Shown here: positions 40,742 through 51,745 of the stretch, piece after piece
Layout: each line of letters opens with the position of its first letter
Numbering within the stretch: the stretch's first letter is position 1
DNA from: Rutpela maculata
Lineage: Eukaryota; Arthropoda; Insecta; Coleoptera; Cerambycidae
Assembly: GCA_936432065.2 (NCBI GenBank)
Contig: OW386285.2
Location: 184,574,301 to 184,638,300 of the forward strand
Direction: 5' to 3'
DNA length: 64,000 nucleotides
Notes under the pieces: model-generated
The model's database searches: none
What the model saw: the letters and a program-made list of their open reading frames with translations, nothing else
What the model was told of the DNA's origin: nothing
Made by a program: the position numbers and the translations under genes

Positions 40742-40902
40742 TATACTAAAACTTCCAGTCCAAGTGATTCTAAATACTGACGGTTTTTCAATGTTAATCG
40801 TTCAATATTCTTTTTAGAACTGTTGGTTTCCTTCTTCCTCGCTCTTTTATAGTATGGCTGATGTCTATAAATGGATGACGTTGAATTAAATATCAGCACC
40901 AT
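40741..40902 (-). CDS. Small basic Polinton protein, 53 aa
   Basis: The frame extends to 40926 only through a TTG codon; the first ATG is 40902. The product is rich in Lys/Arg/Asn and ends LTLKNRQYLESLGLEV. It fills the gap between the minor- and major-capsid candidates exactly: it begins just after the former's stop (40923) and its TAA overlaps the latter's ATG. That packing supports a real gene or a coupled leader peptide. A role as a small capsid-associated or scaffold peptide is only a guess. Confidence 0.5.
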   Translation of the reverse strand: MVLIFNSTSSIYRHQPYYKRARKKETNSSKKNIERLTLKNRQYLESLGLEVLV

Positions 40903-40922
40903 TTTTATTATTTGACTGATTT

Positions 40923-41609
40923 TCAAAGATGAAGTCTAACAGTTAAAGTTTCTTTTTGAAGATTAACAAGATGCCCTTCTTGGTCGACTATTTTGACAGT
41001 GATATTGCTGATAGTTTTAACACTGACTGGGAAATAAATAATGTTTAAAGGTGATTCCACTATTTTATACCCAACGGGCATTGTTGGAAAGAACTGATGA
41101 ATAATATGTACAGGTTGTCCATTAAAAAAAGAACCTACTGCAATGTTGCAATCGACGCAGATAGTATTCACCTTAGATATTTTTACAGTTTCATCGGAAG
41201 TATTATTATCATTAACTTCTAACTCTCTTTTCTCAAAACCTAATACAGGACCTATCGAGTCCTTTACGTTAAAATTAATTTTCCTATTTGTGCGTATAGT
41301 GACTTTGGAAGTATTAATGTCTGTGGTAATTCTGATAATTGCTTCATCATCTTCTTCACTTATTTTGTTTACGATGTATTTTATAATGTCATCAATTTCA
41401 TAACAACCCTCGGGGACTTCAATTATATGTTCATTATTTTTCCCCCACTCAAATTTATTGTTGCTGTTGTCAATATTTGGAATAATATTATAAGTATCAA
41501 AATTTGTCAATCCAATTTCATAATCTACCTCATCATCTAAATATATTGGTGGATTGAAATTGTAATTTAATACAGAAGATTCTCCACTAAGAACAAAAGT
41601 AAATGACAT
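40923..41609 (-). CDS. mCP: Minor capsid (penton, single jelly-roll) candidate
   Basis: An intact 228-aa frame. It begins MSFTFVLSGESSVLNYNF, followed by PPIYLDDEVDYEIGLTNF and VPEGCYEIDDIIKYI. This early pattern of two strands plus a PEGxYEIDDI helix, with the rest in beta strands, matches the small jelly-roll protein encoded beside the major capsid protein in insect Polintons. It would occupy the capsid vertices. It is the first gene inside the right terminal repeat and reads leftward, probably co-transcribed with the 53-aa and 406-aa frames. Fold prediction would be needed to confirm it. Confidence 0.65.
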   Translation of the reverse strand: MSFTFVLSGESSVLNYNFNPPIYLDDEVDYEIGLTNFDTYNIIPNIDNSNNKFEWGKNNEHIIEVPEGCYEIDDIIKYIVNKISEEDDEAIIRITTDINTSKVTIRTNRKINFNVKDSIGPVLGFEKRELEVNDNNTSDETVKISKVNTICVDCNIAVGSFFNGQPVHIIHQFFPTMPVGYKIVESPLNIIYFPVSVKTISNITVKIVDQEGHLVNLQKETLTVRLHL

Positions 41610-41692
41610 ATTTACACATTAACGGTTTATTATGAAATGAACCGATATATGCATGAGATTGTATCTTCCATTTTTTTAAATCCCAATAAATG

Positions 41693-42101
41693 AGGTTAGG
41701 TTCACCTTCCTCCCATTGACCAATCCCGTTAGGGCGGGTGTGGCTTAGTCCGTCACATTGGCCAATCTTGTTAAATTGGGTGCGGATTATCCCCTCCCAT
41801 CGGCCAATCCCGTTAGAGTGTTTGCGGCCTATCCCCTCCCATCGTTCAATCACGTTAAAGTGGGTGCGGCTTATCCCCTCCCATCGACCAATTTCGTTAA
41901 GGAGGGCGTGGCTTATCCCCTCCCATCGACCAATCCCGTTAAAGTGGGCGCGGCTTATCCCCTCCCATTGACCAATCCTGTTAAGGTGGGCGTGGCTCAT
42001 CCCCTCCCATCGACCAATCCCGTTTAGGGTGGGGTGAGGAGTGGGGGGTACACAGGGAGGCATGGAGGGGGGTACATGCCGTTTCTCATTCTTTACCTAC
42101 T
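41693..42101. repeat. Polinton right terminal inverted repeat
   Basis: Reverse complement of the left repeat, but with eight 42-bp units against six. CCAAT-type boxes lie at about 42-bp steps from 41719 to 42015, with two diverged. The 158-aa minus frame and the 77-/89-aa plus frames through it are repeat artefacts. Confidence 0.85.
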
Positions 42102-42107
42102 CATTCC
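42102..42107. other. Polinton target-site duplication, right (CATTCC)
   Basis: Identical to 24451-24456. Confidence 0.92.
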
Positions 42108-42697
42108 AAATCCAATGAGCCCTCACTTATATTTTTACAAGCTTTATCAAGAATTAACACGTGTTTGAACTTGTGAATTAGACTAAATAAGATTCTTTTA
42201 CATTAACATAATTTTGTAGTTTATCACGTATCTAAAATATTTTTGCTAATAACTTTTCTCTTACTTCTGTAGTTTAATTAAACTACAGAACACTATTTTA
42301 CTTATAGCCTTGCTGAACCATCCTTAACAAAAGTTGTTTACAATCAAGAGGTACAAATTCCGTCCTCATTTTAACAGTTACACGAATTGTCTCCACTAAG
42401 TTTACTTTTCCTAGTAGTAATATATTCGAGCAAACTAAAACATCTGGATCAACATGTGGTATATAATAACCTACTTCCACGGTGTTGCCAGCTGACTAGA
42501 TGCCATCTAAACCGCTTCTGTGGTCAGCAGGTATTCAAAATGAATATTTTTCGAGCGACAGGCACGGCAGCTAGTAACAAACCGCTGAACTAAAATATTC
42601 ACTAGGGTGTTAGAATGGGTCACTTGACCTCCAACTTAAAATAAGTTTTAATGGCATAATACGACATCTACGATGCCCCTGTGTTAATATCTCTAGC
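42108..42697. other. Distal end of the split foldback, then unassigned DNA
   Basis: Up to about 42185 the sequence mirrors 22260-22333. A 24-bp perfect palindrome (TCTGTAGTTTAA and its complement) lies at 42266-42289. A 60-codon minus frame (42298-42480) has varied composition but no recognised homology, so it is not called as a gene. Confidence 0.5.
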
Positions 42698-42917
<220 letters not shown>

Positions 42918-43149
42918 ACGTGATCTACCAAGAAATGCGGAAAAAAATGGTGTGCTAGTCTTCAATGTGGGAAAGCCCCTGCAAAATTTTAGAGGATTCT
43001 GAGGTAATTTAGTATATTAAATTATTAGTCAATTTGCGAAGATACACTACTGATGTTAAATAAGTCCTGACCTACCTTGAATAGGTCGACGAACTTACTG
43101 GTGAAAGAACGTATTCGAGTTGTTTACATTTCCTTAATTGGCATAAAAA

Positions 43150-43340
43150 GTGAAGCCGGCCGGCGCGATCAAAAAACGCGATCTAGCGGCAGGGAGCCAA
43201 CATTGTCGGTACGCTTTGAAGATAATTGGAATTCCAGCGGACCAGTGCACTTTTACGAATGAGTTCAAAGCATACCGACAAGGCTGGCTAACTGCCGCTG
43301 CATTGTGTGTAGACCCCTCGAGAGCCGCGTTTTTTGTTCT
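43150..43340. repeat. Short GC-rich foldback (about 190 bp)
   Basis: Segments around CTAGCGGCAGGGAGCC and GTCGGTACGCTTTGAA (43180-43220) pair with TTCAAAGCATACCGAC and GGCTGGCTAACTGCCGCTG (43263-43300). The flanks AACGCG (43175) and CGCGTT (43327) extend the pairing. Confidence 0.6.
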
Positions 43341-43675
43341 CGGTCGAACAATGGGTACACCGCCGCACTGTGTCATTGACCGGTTTAACTAAATATCTCG
43401 TATACTGTAACGGTTTCTTGTCGGGTAGCTGGTTTGGCGATTAATCAGGGTCCAAATTAGTTAATAAGACAGCCCAATAAAAATATAAACAATTTATTTA
43501 CTTTTCCAAACAGGTAATGTGTGGCAGTGTTACATAACATACAGGTACAGGTTATATGTCCGTATCTTTTACGGTTCTTAGAACAACATTTTCTATTATC
43601 TGAGAGAGAGAGAGAGAGAGTGTAACGATTGCGATGCGCCGTTTGTTGTTGCTACGGGAGTGGCATCGGGCGTCG

Positions 43676-46187
43676 CACAGTGGGGCAAATAGCTCATTTT
43701 TTGGACAAGCGATAATTCCCAAACCTGGAATTAATGAAATTTAATTTTTTTTTTTTTTAAACTCTTCGTTATAAAATTGCCTTTAATTCTATCGAGCCCG
43801 AATTTTGAAATTTCAAAATTAAAGGACTTAAATTTTGAAGGTAAATTAAAATTTTATCAAAAAATTGTTTAAAATTATAAAAAATTGTTACTTGGGGGGT
43901 TTTTTTGGTCTCTAATCTCATTTCTGATCCCCGAATTTTGCGATTCAAAAAACCAAGATAGCGGATCCAATATGGCGGCCTTAATATTTTTTTAAATGAA
44001 ATGTACATGCAAAAATTGTTACTTAGGACTTTTAAGGGTTTCTGATCGAGAATCTGAAATCTAAATTACGTAATATCGTAATCCAAAATGGCGAATCCAA
44101 TATGGCGGCCATAATATTTTTTTAATTGACATGTAAATGCTCAAATTGTTAAAAATTGTTACTCAGTGGTTTTAGAGATTGCTGATCATGAATCTGAAGT
44201 CCAAATTACGTAATATCGAAATCCAAGATGGCGGATCCAATATGGTGTCCGTAAGTTAAAAAAGAATGACAAATCAAAAAGGAAACTGTTAAAATTTGTT
44301 TTTCGTTTTGAAGTTACACTGAGAGTAACTTTACAAATGTGAGCAATGTGATATATTTTTAGTGCATATCCAGATTTAAATATCTCATAAGAAAAGAGGA
44401 ATATTAATTATTTCATTTTAGCACATACTGGAAATGCAACCCTACAATTCAAAATTACGAAATTTTAACTGCGGAATCAGAAACCTCTAGGAACTAATTA
44501 CTTCCACATCCAGTGGAAGTATAGTAACGACAAAAAATTTTTTTAAAAATTTTATTGTTCAGATAGGCTTAGAATGTCACGAAACGTCGAGATTTTAAAT
44601 TTGAGCGAAAAAAAAAAATTCTGTCTCGGTCTGTCTGTAACTTTTTTTGTGCGCACGTTTACTCTGGAACCGTTTGAGATATTGACTTGAAATTTGGTAC
44701 ACATATGTAGTTTAACGAAATCTAGAACTAGAGTATATTTTCATCTTGTTCCGTCGAAGGGTTGGGGGTAAATTGGGGTAAATAGGTAAATCAAGCAGAT
44801 AAGAGTCCATAAAATTGATATTTGATTAGCTAAGGTCTCAACATTTTGGCATTGGCCACCCCCATTACCACCCCCACCCTATTATTAAAGGGGATGAAAA
44901 AAATTGTGATTTAGTGTGTGTACAAGAACCAGAAACCTCAAAATATTTTTTTACTTCATCCACCACCCCCACCCCGCTACCGATATGGGGTATCGTTTTA
45001 TGGGTTTTTGGGGTAGAGGATTTCAAATATTATATTATTAATGTTCCATAAACAATTATTTCCACATACAAAATTTTTTTGTTGTGAGTGACTTGGATAA
45101 AAAACCTGGATGTGGAAGTAGTGATTCCTTGGGCAGCGGTTTTTTTAATGATTTTTGCATGTACGTCTTATTTTTTTTTAAATTTATAACAGCTATATTG
45201 AATGCGATATTATGGTTTTCAAAGTGACGAAACTAAAATATCCGAAACAAGATTAGCGAATTAAGCCCCTGAGTAACAAATTTTAGCAATTTCTTTCTTG
45301 ATTTATCATTCTATTTTAACTTACGAACACCATATTGGATCGGCCATCTTGAATTTCGATATTACGTAATTTAGATTTCAGATTCATGTTCAGCAAACTA
45401 AAAACTAAAACTCCTAAATAACAATTTTTAATAATTTGCGTATGTACATTTCATTTAAAAAAATATTGTGACCGCCATATTGAATCCGCCATCTTGGATT
45501 ACGATATTACATAATTTAGACTTCATATTCATGGTCAGAAACCCTTAAAAACCCGAAGTAACAATTTTTATCAATTTGCGCATGTACATCTCATTTAAAA
45601 AAATATGGCCGCCATATTGGATCCGACATCTTGGATTTCGATATTACGTAATTTGGACTTCAGATTCATGATCAGCAATCTCTAAAACCCCTAAGTAACA
45701 ATTTTTAACAATTTGCGCATTTGCATGTCAATTAAAAAAATATTATGGCCGCCATATTGGATTCGCATTTTGGATTACGATATTACGTAATTTAGATTTC
45801 AGATTCTCGATCAGAAATCCTTAAAAGTCCTAAGTAACAATTTTTAACAGTTTGTGCATGTACATGTCATTTAAAAAAATATTATAGCCGCCATGTTGGA
45901 TCAGCTATCTTGGTTTTTTGAATTGCAAAATTCGGGGATCAGAAATGAGATTAGAAACCAAAAAAAAACCCAAGTAACAATTTTTTATAGTTTTAAACAA
46001 TCTTTTGATAAAATTTTAATTTACTTTCAAAATTTAAGTCCTTTAATTTTGAAATTTCAAAATTCGGGCTCGATAGAATTAAAGGCAATTTTATAAAGAA
46101 GAGTTTAAAAAAAAAAATTTTAATTTCATTAATTCCAGGCTTGGGAATTATCGCTTGTCCAAAAAATGAGCTATTTGCCCCACCGTG
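43676..46187. mobile_element. Transib-like foldback transposon, 2,512 bp
   Basis: The ends read CACAGTGGGGCAAATAGCTC and, inverted, CACGGTGGGGCAAATAGCTC. A 5-bp duplication CGTCG flanks them (43671-43675 and 46188-46192). The unoccupied site survives in the other LTR copy (near 48214-48218), where CGTCG occurs once. CACNGTG-type ends with CGNCG 5-bp duplications are diagnostic of the Transib superfamily, relatives of RAG1. The interior is a long palindrome of diverged blocks (AAAATGGCGGATCCAATATGGC-like, from about 43950 to 45900) with an ACTTCCACATCC repeat in the middle. No transposase frame, so non-autonomous. Confidence 0.8.
44497..45146 (+). repeat. ACTTCCACATCC family copy inside the Transib-like foldback
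   Basis: Starts ATTACTTCCACATCCAGTGG, ends GGATGTGGAAGTAGTGATTCC plus TTGGGCAGCGGTTTTTTT. About 650 bp, with short terminal inverted repeats (TACTTCCACATCC), a GGTCTGTCTGTAAC block near 44628 and CCACCCCCAC-type low-complexity tracts. No coding capacity. The origin (DNA transposon or SINE-like) is unresolved. Confidence 0.65.
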
Positions 46188-46654
46188 CGTCGGGTGAATA
46201 TCGTCGACTCAAGAAGTTTCCCAGTTCAACACGCTGTAGGAGATCTCCAGGTCAGGCTTATTCGCTCTGGTTTTGGCGGCGAAACGGCGCCGGGGAATGA
46301 CTAACGACTCGAGGGATCCCAGTTCAACACGCTGTAGGATACCCAGGGTCAGATTGCATTCGTTCCGTCGTGTTTGCGTCGAGAGATGTACAAAACTGTA
46401 ATATGTCCAGCTCAGCACGCTGTAGACAGATTGGCAGAATTATCCACTCTGAATTATGTTGATTTGCGGCCGGGCTTTTATATCCGAGAATCCTCGCTTA
46501 CTGGTAACGTAGTACTGCGTATAGTTTAGTGTCGTGTGCAAATCCGCGCCTCTAGACGGGAGCTGGTAGATTTGCGGGCCGTGTGCACATTGGTGTCGTG
46601 TGTAAATCCGGAATCTTAGTAATGGAGCAGGAATTTAAAGAATGCTTCATTACA

Positions 46655-47926
46655 CTCCCCTCTTTCTTAAAAAAAAAAATTTTCAAAATTCTATCAGAGA
46701 AAAAATTTTTACTAACTTAACATCAAAATAAAACAAGTTCCTAAACATCTTCAAACAAAATAAAGAAAGAATGGCCAATTCTTTCGTATACGCCTGGTAT
46801 ATATGTGCAGATGTAGAGAAAAACAAATTTTTAAATAACATAAACAGTATGTAAAATATCTTAGAACTATGGTACAAGTAAAATAGTTAAAATATATGAG
46901 CACAAAAAAAATTGCAAGAAACAGGTATACAAATACAAATGTGGTTCTTCCAGACGTCTACTGCAGGGGGCGATGGCGGACAGGGGGGACGGTGCCAGGG
47001 ATCCTGGAAGCGGGGCCATCTTGGTTGTGGCGCCTAAACTGTCGCTTCCGTTGCGGAGCTGGGACCGGGAGGGCTGCGTCGTCCCTGGAAAAACACCTGG
47101 AGGCAGGCAATTGACCTACCTGGGGTCGGTGGCTTCGGGGGGCTGGGGCTGTCTCCGAACTGGGGACGACATCGGGGACGGTACGTCTCGGACTGGGGGG
47201 CGGCATCGGGGTTGGCATCATGGACGGCATCTGGGATGATACGTCTGGAACTGGGGACGGCATCGGGGACGGTACGTCTCGGACTGGGGACGGCATCAGG
47301 GTTGGCTGTTGCGTCTCGGACTGGGGGCGGCCTTTTGGCTTCGGGTGTCGGAGGCAGAGGTGACAGCAGGTCTGGCACTTGGACTTCCGACTTCATCACT
47401 TATTTTGGATGACTCTGGTTTTACTGGACTTGTTTTCGTTACGGTTGCGGGATACAGGGTTTCCATGGGTTGGAAAATTCGGGATCTATAAAATTATTAC
47501 TGCTCCATATATGGCGGTACAGGATTCCGTCTATAATGCAGTAATCTGGAGTTTTTTCTGGACATTGGTTCGATTAACGTATTTTTGGGACTCTCGACAT
47601 AAATTTAAATTATTTTACTGCTCCATATATGACGGTACAGCTATCGTCTATAATGCAGTAATCTGGATTTATTTCTGGACATCGGTTCGTTTAACGTATT
47701 TTCGGGACTATCCGGAATCGTGTCTCTTCTGGGGTTACAATTGTAGTAGTCTGGATTGCCACCACAAAATCCTTTTCATTTTCGTTTTCTCTCTTGATTT
47801 GGAATGCTTTCATTTCTCTATGAATTAACTTGAAATGCCTTTATATCTCTCTCTCATTCGTGAACGTCTCTTTTTGGGCTATCTGGAATAAACTAAAGTC
47901 TCAAAATCTGCCCGGGCGCCAAATTA
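46655..47926 (-). repeat. Interior of the LTR element with a GC-rich minisatellite
   Basis: From about 47140 to 47340 a GGACGGCATCGGGGACGG / GTACGTCTCGGACTGGGG minisatellite gives overlapping proline/serine- or glycine-rich frames on both strands. No gag, protease, RT or integrase motif is visible. Two related segments of about 130 bp (CTGCTCCATATATG and TAATGCAGTAATCTGGA words) repeat near 47500 and 47620. Confidence 0.6.
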
Positions 47927-48124
47927 TGTAACGGTTTGTTGTCGGGTAGCTGGTTCGGAGATTAATCAGGGTCCAGATTAGTTAATAAGGCAGCCCAATA
48001 AAGATATAAACAATTTATTTACTTTTCCAAATACACAGATAATGTGTGGCAGTGTTACATAACATACAAGTACAGGTTATATGTCCGTATCTTTTACGGT
48101 TCTTAGGACAACATTTTCTATTAT

Positions 48125-48165
<41 letters not shown>

Positions 48166-48402
48166 TAACGATTGCGATGCAACGTTTGTTGTTGCTACGG
48201 GAGTGGCATCGGGCGTCGGGTGAATATCGTCGACTCAAGAAGTTTCCCAGTTCAACACGCTGTAGGAGATCTCCAGGTCAGGCTTATTCGCTCTGGTTTT
48301 GGCGGCGAAACGGCGCCGGGGAATGACTAACGACTCGAGCAGTCCCAGTTCAACACGCTGTAGGATATCCAGGGTCAGATTGCATTCGTTCCGTCGTGTT
48401 TG

Positions 48403-48860
48403 GCAATCATTGTCAAAAGAATTTTGTAGTAAGATGGTGGCCCATCAGGACACCAGCTCCAACACAATTTTAAAATACAATTTTTATTCTGTGACATCGT
48501 CCAAATTTTAATAATTATTTTAACTTGTATTAATGTGTATTGTCCTAAGATGATATAGTGGTCGGTATTCCAATGTTCTGCATCTACCTGTTAAGCACAT
48601 GTGCTATTTTTTATTATAACCTCACTTTTCGTAAGTACTAACATCAACCTTTTTATAAGAATTTTGTTAATTGATGTCATAATTGTAGCGTTCCTGATGA
48701 ACAGACAATAAAGACTCGAAAGCTAGAACAGAAATAAAGAGTTTTTCTTTAATTTTGTGCCTTACGACTGCATACATATACTTTGAGAGGGTTACTATCT
48801 TTTGTAAATTTTATATATGTATAATCGGTGATATTTTTAATATTTGATTTGTTATGCCTT
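48403..48860. other. Unassigned AT-rich DNA
   Basis: No gene recognised. CAATAAAGACTCGAAAGC (near 48707) followed by an A-rich run could be the 3' end of an unidentified retroposon. Confidence 0.35.
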
Positions 48861-50041
48861 GCACATGCACAAGTACATTTCCATCCTTGAAAATTTTATT
48901 CTCAGGTGGAACAGTTTTCTTTTTAAATGTTGTTATGCCTGCGCCGGTGTCAATTAATAATTTAAAATTGTCGGACTTGTGAGAACTTTATTTATTGTAG
49001 AAGTGCCTGATAATTGTCTGTTGTCTTTAGTTCTTCCATTTGTGTAGTAATTGTCTCTATGTTTTGAGAGTGACTGGGCTGAGATATTTGAGTCAAAGTG
49101 CCAGTCGCGATATCCTGACTCGTATGAGTTTAAATGGTGGATTCTTGGAATCGCGGTTTGCGAATTTTCTCTATAATTTTAATTGAAATTACGTTGGAAA
49201 TTTGGATTAGGTTGAATCACTGATGGTCTCTGATAATTATTATAATTTCTGAAATTATTCGGCGGAGGAGGCCGATGATCATTATTATTATTACTATAAG
49301 TAAAAGAATTTGTATTTAATGGTCTTAAATTCAGATTTTGCTTTTTATAACAAACGTCAATCGTAAGACCAATCTTTTTACAATAGTTACACGTTGGTTT
49401 GTTGGACTGAGGAGGTCGTTTAGTTTGATTATTATTATTAGTGTTTTGATAACGTGAAAATCTTTGCGTTTCAAGATACGGTAAGTGAAGTTCTCTCTTT
49501 ATTTTATATATTGCCTCGCCTCTCGTCAGATTTGAAGCTCTAATTATTGGGGATAATTTGGGTTCTAAACCGGTTAATAGAGTAGGTATCTAAGCACATT
49601 ATTTGTTCAATTAAATTTTCCTGCGCAATTTTTTGCTCAGGAGTTAAATCTTGACTGTTTATTGCGGCGTGTAATTTCGCGTCGTGTTATTCCACTTTAT
49701 GTGCGTTAATGGAGATTCATTCGGAAGTTGTTTTAATTTTTGCAAATCCTGAATAAGACTTGTAAGATCTCTAGAGTCACCAAAATGTATTAACAAAAGG
49801 TCCCTAATTTCTGGCCAAGTATTTAAATTTCTTGAATTAATAAGCTACCCTTTAATTTATTTTTTATATGCAACACAGTTAATGGAGCTTGATAGTCTTC
49901 GGCCAATTCAAGTGCCGAATTGCAAGCATTTAAAAATGTATTTAGTAATATTTTTGACCACCTTCATATTCAGGTATTATTGAAAAATTCATTTAATTTA
50001 TACACATAAGCAATTTCTTCTTGTTCCTCGTGATGTTCCAT
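48861..50041 (-). pseudogene. Gypsy gag-protease remnant
   Basis: Read on the minus strand, the start MEHHEEQEEIAYVYKLNEFF and later fragments such as AIKNSALELAEDY-like stretches suit a gypsy gag. A CCHC-type knuckle CNYCKKIGLTIDVC (49391-49350) has Leu where the zinc-binding His should be. The retropepsin active site LLIDTGAGITTF lies at about 48957-48925 (Asp-Thr-Gly codons near 48943-48951). Several frame changes and stops separate these pieces, so nothing functional is made. Confidence 0.7.
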
Positions 50042-50118
50042 TATTATTAATTTATTTTAAATAAATTTAAGTAAACTTTTTAACTAATCATAAGGATTTT
50101 TACTAAGTTTTCTCAGTA

Positions 50119-50810
50119 ATTACTTCCACATCCAGTGGAAGTATAGTAACGACAAAAAAATTTTATTGTTCAAATAGGCTTAGAATGTCATGAAACGTTG
50201 AAATTTTAAGTTTGAGCGAAAAAAAATTTCTGTCTGTCGGTCTGTAACTTTTTTTTGTGCGCACGTTTACTCTGGAACCGTTTAAGATATTGACTTGAAA
50301 TTTGGTACACGTATGTATTTTAATGTGATCTGGAACTAGATTTTATTTTCATCTTGTTCCATCGAAGGGTTGGGGGTAAATTGGGGTAAATTTGGGGTAA
50401 ATAGGTAAATTAAGCAGGTAAGAGCTCAGAAAATTGGTATTTAGTATATTAAAGAGAAGCTAAGGTCTCAAAAAAATTTTTGGCATTAGCCACCCCCATT
50501 ACCACCCCCCCCCCCCCCCATTATTAAAGGGGATGAAAAAAAATTGTAATTTAGTGCGTGTACAAGAACCAGAAACCTCAAAATGTTTTTTTACTTCATC
50601 CACCCCCACTACCACCCCCTATCACTACCCCCACCCCACTATCGATGTGGGGTATCGTTTTATAGGTTTTTGGGGTAGAGGATTCCAAATATTATATTAT
50701 TAAAGTTCCATGAGCAATTATTTCCACATACAAAATTTTTCCGTTGTGAGTGACTTGGATAGAAAATTTGGATGTGGAAGTAGTGATTCCTTGGGCAGCG
50801 GTTTTTTTTT
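50119..50810 (+). repeat. ACTTCCACATCC family copy
   Basis: About 690 bp with the same ends as the copy at 44497. It is inserted in the gypsy leader region and includes a poly(C) run (about 50508-50519). The frame at 50750-50941 is fortuitous. Confidence 0.65.
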
Positions 50811-51745
50811 GTGTTTATAGAATATTTATTTCTATATTATTAATTTATTTTTTAGAAAATGCTAAAATACTTGCATGTAATGTGTTTTTTTTCGTATATT
50901 ATTTACTTATTAAATTATTATTCTTTTTTTATTATTATTAATTAGAACTAGTTGATTTAAATAATATATTGTTTTCTTTCAAAAATTACTTGATTACTAG
51001 ATAAGAGCAGTTTCAAAATAATATACAAAAGTACTTACAGGAAAATTAATTTGAAATTCATGGATATCCGCCAGGGGCTTCACCACGTATTCCTTCCACG
51101 GAAAGTGAATTTCTTCGGCTGCTCTTCCTAGGGAGTTGTAGATTAGAGTTGTCGTTGTTTTTGCTGGACAGGGGTTCCACCAGGTGCTCCTAATCCTCCA
51201 GCAATGAATTGGACGTCTTCTTTGACGAGGTTCTTTAATACGTCTTAATGAGCTAGGAGAATTTTTTTTTCAATGTTGCTTCTTTTTATTGCGAACGCGA
51301 CGTATCCTACTGACTGCGCCAATTTTGTTACGTGGCCGAAATAAAAATGGGGTTTTTTAAAACAATTTATTTCACGCAGCAAAATAATTGCAATATTTAC
51401 TTTTTACTTCTACGTTCAGAATGACAACTGAACAGTATAACGTCTAAAACTACACTCAGCTTTGAAATAGCATTTGGAGGTATTTATAGTAAATTCTAAA
51501 CTAGCTACATTTAAGAAGTCACGTAGGCACATTCTGGAATAAGTAATTATAAAAATAGGGGAATTATCTAAAGAGGGTTTGCCCTTTCGACCTTAAAGTT
51601 TATCTAGTCTAGCGGATGTTTACATCCTTTGAGAGTTTAAAAGTATCATTAAAACACCTATGACATATTTATGGTAAAAGCTACTTAAAACAGGAAATTA
51701 CATTACATTACATCTTATGAGGGGGAAGATTACTTATTTTTATAA

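Larger units (their letters stand above)
24457..42101. mobile_element. Near-complete Polinton/Maverick element
   Basis: Both ends begin AGTAGGTAAAGAATGAGAAA (the right one in reverse complement), and CATTCC is duplicated immediately outside (24451-24456 and 42102-42107). A 6-bp duplication, AG-starting inverted repeats and a length of 17.6 kb are the hallmarks of Polintons. The family core is present: retroviral-type integrase, FtsK/HerA-like ATPase, adenain-like protease, protein-primed DNA polymerase B, and two capsid candidates. It also carries accessory genes (BIR-like, PLA2/pX-like, zinc ribbon, coiled coil). At least three genes carry one lesion each, so this copy looks young but is not fully intact as given. 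Confidence 0.95.
43414..48402 (-). mobile_element. Non-autonomous LTR retrotransposon, minus strand, with a split LTR
   Basis: The left-hand LTR (3' LTR in element sense) runs 46654 down to 43414, TGTAATGAAG...CGTTACA, about 724 bp once the Transib-like insert (43676-46187 plus one duplicated CGTCG) is discounted. The right-hand LTR begins at 47927 with TGTAACGGTTTGTTGTCGGG and matches the left one to about 48402, where it is truncated. A primer-site-like TGGCGCCC lies directly inside the right LTR (near 47912-47919, minus strand), and a purine tract AAGAAAGAGGGGAG directly inside the left LTR (46655-46668). The 1.27-kb interior encodes no gag or pol, only a proline-rich minisatellite. So it is non-autonomous. 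Confidence 0.75.
48861..51712 (-). mobile_element. Degenerate Ty3/gypsy retrotransposon, 5' part, minus strand
   Basis: In element order: a 5' LTR at about 51712-51326 (TGT...ACA, about 387 bp); a primer site TGGCGCAGTCAGTAGGA (about 51322-51306), close to the tRNA-Ser type used by gypsy-group elements; an untranslated leader; gag from ATG 50041; a zinc knuckle; and protease. It stops near 48860, so RT, integrase and the 3' LTR are missing. An ACTTCCACATCC repeat (50119-50810) sits in the leader. Confidence 0.7.

Noticed and set aside
40903..40926. Longer start of the small basic frame
   Set aside because: The first codon is TTG; the first ATG is 40902.
41587..42063. 158-aa minus frame and 77-/89-aa plus frames in the right terminus
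   Set aside because: Same 42-bp array; not protein genes.
42298..42480. 60-aa minus frame beside the Polinton
   Set aside because: Reasonable composition but no recognised homology, splice sites or promoter; left as unassigned.
43676..46187. hAT assignment from the CAGTGGG-like ends
   Set aside because: The duplication is 5 bp (CGTCG) by empty-site comparison, not 8 bp, and the outermost bases are CACAGTG, favouring Transib.
46958..47412. Proline-rich frames on both strands in the LTR interior
   Set aside because: They track a GC-rich minisatellite and show no gag, protease or polymerase motif.
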